From NCBI RefSeq assembly GCF_000732485.2, contig NZ_JAQV02000002.1, positions 88,661 to 152,660 of the forward strand: DNA of 64,000 bases, read 5' to 3'. Origin of the DNA: Bacillus sp. SJS. GTDB lineage: Bacteria > Bacillota > Bacilli > Bacillales > Bacillaceae. Each line of letters begins with the position of its first letter. Position 1 is the first letter of the stretch. The notes beneath the pieces are model-generated. The model was not told where the DNA came from and ran no database searches. It saw nothing but the letters and a program-made list of their open reading frames with translations. Both the position numbers and the translations under genes were made by a program. Positions 58,005 through 64,000 of this stretch are shown in pieces.

Positions 58005-58445
58005 TTAATTAACCAAAGCTTTACTTTTTGATAAATGCTTTGTTAATTTAACCGATGTCCCTAGAGAAGGGGCAGATTCTACTTGAATGTCATCCATAAA
58101 ATTTTCCATTATCGTAAATCCCATTCCGGACCGTTCAAGCTCAGGTTTTGTAGTGAACAGAGGCTGCCGCGCTTCTTCCAGATCATGAATGCCCATGCCT
58201 TCATCGCGGATCGTCAATTGGACAACTTCTTCTTCCAGAGAAGCTGTAATATAGACGATGCCGCTCGGATCATTGTTGTATCCGTGAATAATTGCATTAG
58301 TGACTGCCTCGGATACGACGGTTTTAATTTCCGTCAGCTCATCCATAGTCGGATCAAGCTGGGCAATGAATGCAGCGATGGTCACCCTTGCGAACGATTC
58401 ATTTTGGCTGAGGGCCGAGAACTGCAGCTCCATTTGATTTTTCAT
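58005..58445 (-). CDS. spoIIAB: Anti-sigma-F factor and serine kinase SpoIIAB
   Basis: GHKL-fold kinase of 146 residues that binds SigF or phosphorylates SpoIIAA. N box [12 protein letters not shown], the DEGMGI G1 box and the [11 protein letters not shown]2 region are present. Its ATG overlaps the spoIIAA stop region, giving tight coupling. Confidence 0.96.
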   Translation of the reverse strand: MKNQMELQFSALSQNESFARVTIAAFIAQLDPTMDELTEIKTVVSEAVTNAIIHGYNNDPSGIVYITASLEEEVVQLTIRDEGMGIHDLEEARQPLFTTKPELERSGMGFTIMENFMDDIQVESAPSLGTSVKLTKHLSKSKALVN

Positions 58446-58798
58446 TATGAAGCCACCCCCAGTGTCTGAAGCGCTTTTTCTTCATCCTCTTCCAAACGGA
58501 CAATTTTAAACAGACCCGACATATCAAAGAGGCGCTGAATGGACGGTGAGATCGAGCATACCACCATTTCTCCTCCGAGCTGCTTGATTTGCTTATAACG
58601 GCCCAGGATGACACCAAGACCTGAACTGTCCATAAACATGAGATTCCCAAGATTCAGGATGATATGCTTCACTTGGCCCTCTTCTAATATTTCATTTACC
58701 TTTGACCGTAATTCGTCAGTACTGTGATGATCTAATTCACCCGATAGACGAATGCACAGCACGGACTCTCGAACGCTAAGTTCAACGGCTAGACTCAT
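58445..58798 (-). CDS. spoIIAA: Anti-anti-sigma factor SpoIIAA
   Basis: STAS-domain protein of 117 residues. The phosphorylated serine is the first of SSG in [16 protein letters not shown] (about residues 55-60). The ATG at 58798 lies 8 bases from AGGAGG; an upstream TTG is too close. First gene of the spoIIA operon. Confidence 0.96.
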   Translation of the reverse strand: MSLAVELSVRESVLCIRLSGELDHHSTDELRSKVNEILEEGQVKHIILNLGNLMFMDSSGLGVILGRYKQIKQLGGEMVVCSISPSIQRLFDMSGLFKIVRLEEDEEKALQTLGVAS

Positions 58799-58832
58799 CT
58801 GCAATTCCTCCTTGTTCAGTGCTTGTATGAGT

Positions 58833-58872
58833 CTTTCGTTTTTCCTTATGCGTTTTCCTGCCCGTTGACAAA
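58833..58872 (-). promoter_or_regulatory. Candidate sigma-H promoter and Spo0A box for spoIIA
   Basis: Minus-strand TTTGTCAAC (58864-58872) matches the Spo0A box in 8 of 9 bases; GCAGGAAAAC (58852-58861) resembles a sigma-H -35 and CGAAAG (58833-58838) a weak -10. This layout is the one known for B. subtilis spoIIA. Confidence 0.5.
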
Positions 58873-58893
58873 ACTAGTGGGCTTTCGGCACAA

Positions 58894-60054
58894 TTAGCCA
58901 GCTTTTGTGAAGTCAGCCATGACCCGTTTGAATAAGGACCACCAGCTTGCAGTTTTAATATCCTTTTCTGCCATAAGAGGGCTCTTCGCTACAACCGCTC
59001 CGTCCTTTTTAAGGACAAGCATTCCAAGGACATCACCTTTTTTCAAAGGCGCAGCCAAATTCTTTTTAGGGATTACTTCTTTTGTAATAATTTTCGTATT
59101 TTCTCCCTTTTTCGTTAAAAGAGAGATGGGCTCGGATGTTACCAGATTTACGGTTTGATCGCTGCCTTTGCTCACCTTCTGAACACCGATTACTTCACTT
59201 CTCTTGTAAAGCGGATGGGTTTCATATTGACTGAAAGCATAATCAAGCATCTTCGTAACCTGATTGTTCCGGTCCTTAGGCGTTTCAGCGCCCATTACGA
59301 CTGCGATGACTCTCATGTTTCCTTTTTTCGCAGTAGCTGTCAGGCAATACTTCGCTTCATTCGTAAATCCGGTCTTCACTCCATCTACTCCAGGGTAGAA
59401 TTTCACAAGCCGGTTCGTATTAACAAGCCAGAATTTCTTATCTGTGTCTGTTCTTAAGTAATCTTCATATTTTCCTGTATACTTCGTGATGCTTTCATAT
59501 TTCAAGAGTTCTTTCCCCATGACTGCCATGTCATGCGCTGTGCTGTAATGGCCTTTTTCAGGCAAGCCGGTTGTATTTTCAAAATGAGTGTTTTTAAGCC
59601 CGAGTTCAGCTGCCTTTTTATTCATCAGCTCAACAAATCCGTCCTCTGAACCGCCTAGGTGCTCAGCCATAGCAACGGAGGCATCATTCCCTGATCCAAT
59701 CGCAATTCCGCGCAGCATTTCATCTGCCGACATTTCTTCGCCCGGCTCAAGGAAAATTTGTGATCCTCCCATTGACGCTGCATATTCACTTGTACGGATT
59801 TTGTCAGTAAGCTTTAATTTTCCTTTATCAAACGCATCCATTATAAGAATCATTGTCATGATTTTCGTCATACTTGCCGGCGGAAGCTGTTCATCACTAT
59901 TTTTTTCATAGAGGATTTTGCCTGTATCCCGCTCAATAAGCACAGCAGACTTTGCCTGCGGCGCCAAATTCAGGCTGTTTTCTTTTGCAAATGCTCCTTG
60001 TGCAATCATACATAGGAAGCAAACAATTAATAGCATGGAAAAACTTTTTTTCAT
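58894..60054 (-). CDS. dacF: Sporulation D-alanyl-D-alanine carboxypeptidase DacF
   Basis: Forespore-expressed low-molecular-weight PBP, 386 residues, trimming germ-cell-wall peptidoglycan. Signal peptide 1-23, SxxK in PPASMTKIMT, SGN in GSGNDASVA, KTG in GVKTGFTNEA, and a C-terminal amphipathic tail (SWWSLFKRVMADFTKAG). The ATG at 60054 follows GGGAGGG; the 20-codon extension is unsupported. It has its own sigma-F-type promoter. Confidence 0.95.
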   Translation of the reverse strand: MKKSFSMLLIVCFLCMIAQGAFAKENSLNLAPQAKSAVLIERDTGKILYEKNSDEQLPPASMTKIMTMILIMDAFDKGKLKLTDKIRTSEYAASMGGSQIFLEPGEEMSADEMLRGIAIGSGNDASVAMAEHLGGSEDGFVELMNKKAAELGLKNTHFENTTGLPEKGHYSTAHDMAVMGKELLKYESITKYTGKYEDYLRTDTDKKFWLVNTNRLVKFYPGVDGVKTGFTNEAKYCLTATAKKGNMRVIAVVMGAETPKDRNNQVTKMLDYAFSQYETHPLYKRSEVIGVQKVSKGSDQTVNLVTSEPISLLTKKGENTKIITKEVIPKKNLAAPLKKGDVLGMLVLKKDGAVVAKSPLMAEKDIKTASWWSLFKRVMADFTKAG

Positions 60055-60084
60055 TTCCAAACCCTCCCAATTAAGATACACTCC

Positions 60085-60112
60085 ATTTTGTCCAATAAGA
60101 GGGAATTTATAC
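60085..60112 (-). promoter_or_regulatory. Sigma-F promoter of dacF
   Basis: Minus-strand GTATA (60108-60112), 14-base spacer, GGACAAAAT (60085-60093); a close fit to the sigma-F consensus and to the known control of dacF. Confidence 0.75.
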
Positions 60113-60206
60113 AATTTGATTCTTTAAGGCTTCTCACCTCAAGGGTTGGGAGCGGAACCAGATTCTCCAGGAATACTGATCTGCATTACTTCATTTCCTG
60201 AACAAC

Positions 60207-60242
60207 ATAAAAAAAACGGCTTTCCTTTTAGGTAAGCCGTTT
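60207..60242 (-). terminator. Second terminator after pdp
   Basis: Minus-strand AAACGGCTTACC-taaa-AGGAAAGCCGTTTTTTTT, following the first terminator in tandem. Confidence 0.85.
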
Positions 60243-60282
60243 AGCATAATGAAGGATTATTGAATGCTGTATTTCCCAAATA

Positions 60283-60314
60283 CAAAAAAGAGGCGAGTGA
60301 TCCTCGCCGCTTTT
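60283..60314 (-). terminator. First terminator after pdp
   Basis: Minus-strand AAAAGCGGCGAG-gatca-CTCGCCTCTTTTTT. Confidence 0.88.
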
Positions 60315-60323
60315 ACCGAACGG

Positions 60324-61628
60324 TTATTTTGAAATGATTTCATATACAAACGGGCGTTTTTCAGGCTTTTCATTTGAATAGGAGAATGCATCGTATAATG
60401 TATCCATTGCCTGCTGATGATCATCTTTGTTGAAATGAAGGATAGCGATGACTTCCCCTTCTGCAACTTCGTCTCCTGCCTTCTTTTTCAAGGAAACGCC
60501 TGCAGCATAATCAATTTTGTCTTCTTTTGTTTGTCTTCCAGCTCCTAAAAGAAGGGCTGCTACTCCAATAGCCTCTGCGTCAATGTCTTTCACGTAGCCG
60601 GATTGCTTTGATTTTACTTCCACATGATGTTGTGCTTGCGGAAGCAAATCGATTGAATCAATTTGATCAGCATTTCCGTTTTGGGAGCTTACAAATTCTT
60701 TGAATTTTTCCAAAGCTTTTCCTGACTCAATTGCCTCGTTAAGCCCTGCTCTAGCTTCTTCTTGTGTTTGATAAATGCCGCCAAGAATGGACATTTGTAC
60801 AGCGATTGCCATTGAGATTTCAATCAAATCCTCTGAACCTTTGCCTTTTAGGACCTCAATAACTTCCTTGATTTCATTCGCGTTGCCCACTTCATATCCA
60901 AGCGGCTGATTCATATCCGTAATGACTGCGATTGTATTACGGTTTAAGTGGCTGCCGATCTCTACCATTGTGGAAGCCAGATCTTTTGCACGATCCAGTG
61001 TTTTCATGAAAGCACCCGCGCCTGTTTTTACATCAAGCACGATGGCATCCGCGCCCATTGCGATCTTTTTGCTCATGATACTGCTTGCGATTAGAGGAAT
61101 GGAATCAACGGTTGCTGTAACATCTCTCAGTGCATAGATTTTTTTATCCGCAGGTACCAGGTCACCGGACTGCCCAATGATGGAGATTCCGTGCTTGTTA
61201 ACATTATCGATAAACTGTTTGCCGCTTAATTCCACACTGAAGCCCTCAACGGCTTCCAGTTTATCAATGGTTCCTCCAGTGTGTCCAAGACCTCTGCCGG
61301 ACATTTTCGCAACAGGAACACCAACAGAAGCAACGAGAGGAGCCACAATCAAGCTAATCTTATCGCCTACTCCTCCTGTAGAGTGCTTATCTACTTTAAT
61401 GCCCTTAATGCCTGATAAATCAACCGTTTCGCCTGAGTTTACCATCGCATCTGTTAAATAGGACACCTCTTCCTTTGTCATTCCTTTAAAATAAACAGCC
61501 ATTAAAAAGGAGCTCATTTGATAATCAGGAATGGTATCATTTTTATATCCGTTCACTACGTATTCAATTTCTTCTTTTGCAAGGAGCTTGCCGTCGCGTT
61601 TCTTTTGAATCAAATCTACCATTCTCAT
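60324..61628 (-). CDS. pdp: Pyrimidine-nucleoside phosphorylase
   Basis: Splits uridine, thymidine and deoxyuridine to base and (deoxy)ribose 1-phosphate. The 434-residue protein has the thymidine/pyrimidine phosphorylase phosphate motif KHSTGGVGDKISL (about 81-93), SGRGLGHTGGTIDKLE, and a C-terminal biotinyl-lipoyl-like domain. ATG overlaps the punA stop (ATGA). In B. subtilis pdp sits with dra-nupC elsewhere, so here it has joined drm-punA. Confidence 0.95.
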   Translation of the reverse strand: MRMVDLIQKKRDGKLLAKEEIEYVVNGYKNDTIPDYQMSSFLMAVYFKGMTKEEVSYLTDAMVNSGETVDLSGIKGIKVDKHSTGGVGDKISLIVAPLVASVGVPVAKMSGRGLGHTGGTIDKLEAVEGFSVELSGKQFIDNVNKHGISIIGQSGDLVPADKKIYALRDVTATVDSIPLIASSIMSKKIAMGADAIVLDVKTGAGAFMKTLDRAKDLASTMVEIGSHLNRNTIAVITDMNQPLGYEVGNANEIKEVIEVLKGKGSEDLIEISMAIAVQMSILGGIYQTQEEARAGLNEAIESGKALEKFKEFVSSQNGNADQIDSIDLLPQAQHHVEVKSKQSGYVKDIDAEAIGVAALLLGAGRQTKEDKIDYAAGVSLKKKAGDEVAEGEVIAILHFNKDDHQQAMDTLYDAFSYSNEKPEKRPFVYEIISK

Positions 61629-62461
61629 GCTGTCGCACCTGCTTTCGAAATTTTTTCAACTGCCCCTTTAACAAGGCTAAGGAAGCTTGATTTTACTTTT
61701 TCTGTCGTTTCAATGACTTCATCATGAGATAACGGCTGATCCAGGATCCCGGCAGCCATATTGGATATACAGGAAATGCCCAGCACATCAAGGCCAGCGT
61801 GGCGAGCTGCAATTACTTCAGGAACAGTCGACATTCCTACTGCATCCCCGCCAAGAACTCTAAGCATTTTTATTTCTGCAGGAGTTTCATAAACCGGACC
61901 TGTATTGGCTACGTAAACACCTTCCTGTACTTTAATGTTCAGCTCATTTGCCGTTTCCTTCGCTAAAGCACGCAAATCTCTGCTGTATGCCTGTGAAAGA
62001 TCAGGGAATCGAACACCAAATTCTTTATCATTCGGACCAATTAAAGGATTGGTCCCCATATTATTAATGTGATCGCTGATTAGCATGAGGTCGCCCGGTT
62101 CAAATCCTTCATTAATACCGCCCGCTGCATTCGTAACAATCAACGTCTTAACTCCAATTTGCTTCATCACACGTACCGGAAGGACAACTTTTTGCATATC
62201 GTACCCTTCATAAAAGTGGAACCGGCCCTGCATGGCAATAACGGTTGTGCCTCTCAGCTTTCCGTATACAAGCTGGCCTGCATGCCCTTCTACAGTGGAC
62301 ACAGGAAAACCAGGTATTTCTCCATATGGAATCTTAACCGGCTCTTCAATTTCATCTGCCAGAACTCCAAGGCCAGATCCAAGGATTAGCCCGATCTCCG
62401 GCGCCTGTCCGATTTTCTTTTGAATATACTCCGCTGCACTGCTCATTTCATTTCGATTCAC
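61625..62461 (-). CDS. punA: Purine-nucleoside phosphorylase (trimeric type)
   Basis: Phosphorolyses inosine and guanosine; 278 residues, the low-molecular-mass trimeric form. Phosphate loop GSGLG near residue 28, GRFHFYEGY, VTNAAGGI, and the purine motif DAVGMSTVPEVIAARH. GTG start after AGGAGGGCTAAGCA. Second gene of drm-punA-pdp. Confidence 0.95.
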   Translation of the reverse strand: MNRNEMSSAAEYIQKKIGQAPEIGLILGSGLGVLADEIEEPVKIPYGEIPGFPVSTVEGHAGQLVYGKLRGTTVIAMQGRFHFYEGYDMQKVVLPVRVMKQIGVKTLIVTNAAGGINEGFEPGDLMLISDHINNMGTNPLIGPNDKEFGVRFPDLSQAYSRDLRALAKETANELNIKVQEGVYVANTGPVYETPAEIKMLRVLGGDAVGMSTVPEVIAARHAGLDVLGISCISNMAAGILDQPLSHDEVIETTEKVKSSFLSLVKGAVEKISKAGATA

Positions 62462-62474
62462 TGCTTAGCCCTCC

Positions 62475-63659
62475 TCATTTTATCTCTTTTAAGAAGCTCG
62501 TTCCGTATTCAGGCATCTTCACCTTAAAGTTGTCTGCAATGGAAGCCCCAAGATCAGCAAATGTTTTTCTAACCGGTATTTCCTGACCCTGTGTCATGCG
62601 CGGACTGTAGGCTAATAATGGAACGTATTCTCTCGTATGATCGGTTCCGTGATGGATCGGATCATTGCCATGATCTGCCGTAATCAAGAGCAAATCATCT
62701 TCTGTCAATTTTCCAAAAACCTCCGGAAGACGGGCATCGAACTCCTCGAGTGCTTTTCCATATCCTTCAGGATCGCGGCGGTGGCCAAACAATGCATCAA
62801 AGTCCACAAGGTTCAAAAAGCTGATGCCTGTAAATGGACGATCCATCACATCAATAAATTGGTCCATTCCATCCATGTTTGATTTCGTCCTGATGGAATC
62901 TGTAATTCCTTCTCCGTCGTAAATATCGGAAATTTTCCCAATAGCGATCACATCGTAATCCGCATCCTTCAGCTCATCCAATACCGTTCTGCCAAATGGC
63001 TTTAACGCGTAATCATGTCTGTTGGATGTTCTTGTCCAATTGCCTGGTTCCCCGATGAACGGTCTTGCAATGACCCGTCCCAATTTAAAAGGTTCAGTCA
63101 TTGTCAGCTTTCTTGCCTTCTCGCAAATATCATATAATTCGTCAATCGGCACAATTTCTTCGTGGGCGGCAATTTGCAGCACGGAATCAGCGGAGGTGTA
63201 TACAATTAAATCTCCCGTTTTCACATGCTGTTCTCCCAGCTCATCCAGAATTTCTGTACCGGAAGCCGGCTTGTTTCCAATTATTTTTCTGCCTGTTTCC
63301 TTTTCAAGCTGATCGGTCAATTCCTTTGGAAACCCCTCAGGAAAAACCTGGAATGGTTCAGTGATATTCAGCCCCATGATTTCCCAGTGCCCGGTCATTG
63401 TATCTTTACCGCTTGAAGCCTCTTGCATTTTCGTATAGAAAGCCTTTGGCTGCTCCTGAACGGGAATGCCTTTTATTTCTCGAATATTGCTAAGCCCGAG
63501 CTTGGCCATATTCGGCATATTCAGGCCGTTCATACGTTCGGCTATGTGTCCTAATGTATCCGCGCCTTCATCGTTGAATTCTTTTGCATCCGGTGCTTCC
63601 CCAATGCCAACTGAATCAAGGACTACAACAAACACCCTTTTATATGTATAGTTACTCAA
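62475..63659 (-). CDS. drm: Phosphopentomutase
   Basis: Converts (deoxy)ribose 1-phosphate, made by the next two enzymes, to the 5-phosphate. The 394-residue alkaline-phosphatase-fold protein has [11 protein letters not shown] near the N-terminus, the metal-site threonine in [11 protein letters not shown], and ITADHGNDP with [13 protein letters not shown] start with GGAGGG. Upstream sequence is disrupted by an IS end. Confidence 0.95.
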   Translation of the reverse strand: MSNYTYKRVFVVVLDSVGIGEAPDAKEFNDEGADTLGHIAERMNGLNMPNMAKLGLSNIREIKGIPVQEQPKAFYTKMQEASSGKDTMTGHWEIMGLNITEPFQVFPEGFPKELTDQLEKETGRKIIGNKPASGTEILDELGEQHVKTGDLIVYTSADSVLQIAAHEEIVPIDELYDICEKARKLTMTEPFKLGRVIARPFIGEPGNWTRTSNRHDYALKPFGRTVLDELKDADYDVIAIGKISDIYDGEGITDSIRTKSNMDGMDQFIDVMDRPFTGISFLNLVDFDALFGHRRDPEGYGKALEEFDARLPEVFGKLTEDDLLLITADHGNDPIHHGTDHTREYVPLLAYSPRMTQGQEIPVRKTFADLGASIADNFKVKMPEYGTSFLKEIK

Positions 63660-63727
63660 TCGAAACCCTCCTCAAAATCGGGATTTATTCTTTACGAAGC
63701 CATCCTGTCAGAAGTCTGACAACCTCA

Positions 63728-63829
63728 TTATAAACCGGTTACAAACTGCCTGACAATCTTAATCCCGTATATAAGCAGTATTCCTATAATTTCGAGAAGA
63801 ATGACAACTATTCCCTGGCCATAAAAAAA
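63728..63829 (-). pseudogene. Possible C-terminal remnant of a membrane protein
   Basis: An open frame reads GQGIVVILLEIIGILLIYGI then KIVRQFVTGL and stops, a hydrophobic helix with a basic tail. No start is present before the IS end at about 63830. It may be the 3' part of a gene cut by the insertion, or chance. I do not recognise it. Confidence 0.25.
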
Positions 63830-63867
63830 TGAGGCTGGGACAAAACTAACCAGAAATAATAAGTAAA

Positions 63868-63903
63868 GGGTTCCGATCAGATGGTTTTTCTGATCGGGAC
63901 CCT
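63868..63903 (-). terminator. Hairpin after the transposase gene
   Basis: Minus-strand GGGTCCCGATCAG-aaaaaccat-CTGATCGGAACCC followed by TTTACTTATT. Confidence 0.7.
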
Positions 63904-63936
63904 ATTTTATGTTGAAATCTGCTTTTCTTTGGACTT

Positions 63937-64000
63937 TTATGTGTTCATGGCGGTGTACTTTTTCAAGTTCACCGCCATGAAGGCAAAGCCTAGTTCGTTT
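63937..64000 (-). CDS. Transposase, IS1182-like, C-terminal end (partial)
   Basis: Reads NELGFAFMAVNLKKYTAMNT and stops. The xxxGFxFMAxNLKKY ending is typical of IS1182-family DDE transposases. The rest of the gene lies beyond the right edge. Confidence 0.65.
   Translation of the reverse strand, partial: NELGFAFMAVNLKKYTAMNT

Larger units (their letters stand above)
63831..64000 (-). mobile_element. End of an IS1182-like insertion sequence
   Basis: From about GAGGCTGGGACAAAACTAAC (probable terminal repeat) to the window edge. It holds the last codons of a transposase and, between, a strong hairpin (63868-63903). Only one end is visible, so family and boundary are provisional. Confidence 0.6.

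Overview
This window looks like a chromosome segment from a spore-forming Bacillaceae bacterium. Gene content and order closely follow the Bacillus subtilis segment that runs from drm/punA through the spoIIA and spoVA operons, lysA, the rib operon, scpAB, spmAB-dacB, resABCDE-sigX, serA, fer, recS, ypbDEFG, mecB, gudB, ypdA, sleB-ypeB, cmk and ypfD to der-gpsA. Nearly all genes are on the minus strand, so transcription runs from the right edge to the left. The species cannot be named from the sequence alone. No tRNA, rRNA, CRISPR array or phage region was seen. Many starts were reset from shared ribosome binding sites, and several are TTG or GTG.

Layout from right to left (direction of transcription). 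60.3-63.7 kb: nucleoside salvage (drm, punA, pdp). 57.2-60.1 kb: dacF and spoIIAA-spoIIAB-sigF, the forespore sigma-F switch. 52.0-56.9 kb: spoVAA-AB-AC-AD-AEb-AEa-AF, the dipicolinate channel, behind a sigma-G-type promoter. 48.0-51.8 kb: lysA, the plus-strand ypuA-like gene, ppiB and a secreted LysM-CAP protein. 42.8-47.2 kb: riboflavin operon ribD-ribE-ribBA-ribH-ribT under an FMN riboswitch, with a plus-strand HAD hydrolase upstream. 39.8-42.8 kb: scpA-scpB, ypuI, ypuF and a 31-residue YjcZ-type protein. 37.4-39.7 kb: dacB-spmA-spmB with a sigma-E-type promoter. 35.1-37.3 kb: rluB, a decayed uppP fragment abutting a repeat cluster with two Bacillaceae-1-type RNA structures, then resA. 28.8-35.1 kb: resABCDE followed by a PduO-type cobalamin adenosyltransferase. 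26.9-28.7 kb: sigX-rsiX with an autoregulatory sigma-X promoter. 22.9-26.7 kb: hisJ, serA, ribU (second FMN riboswitch) and fer. 16.4-22.6 kb: ypbB-recS-ypbD-ypbE, ypbF-ypbG and a MerR/B12-binding regulator with CarH/LitR hallmarks. 7.5-16.3 kb: mecB, gudB, ypdA-asparaginase, prsW, sleB-ypeB, motI/ypfA and ypfB. 0.1-7.5 kb: cmk-plsC, ypfD-fni, ypzI, yphA and der-gpsA.

Accessory material sits in the joints of this conserved core: four copies of a short MITE-like repeat (7.8, 25.8, 32.1 and 57.1 kb), the 35.7-36.2 kb repeat cluster that truncates uppP, an AT-rich tandem repeat at 47.9 kb, and the end of an IS1182-like transposase at the right edge, where xerD and fur would be expected. The most notable items are the B12-type candidate photoreceptor, which lacks the second cobalt-binding histidine of the Thermus protein, the cofactor-making adenosyltransferase coupled to resE, the repeat-associated uppP truncation, and an unassigned structured leader before lysA.
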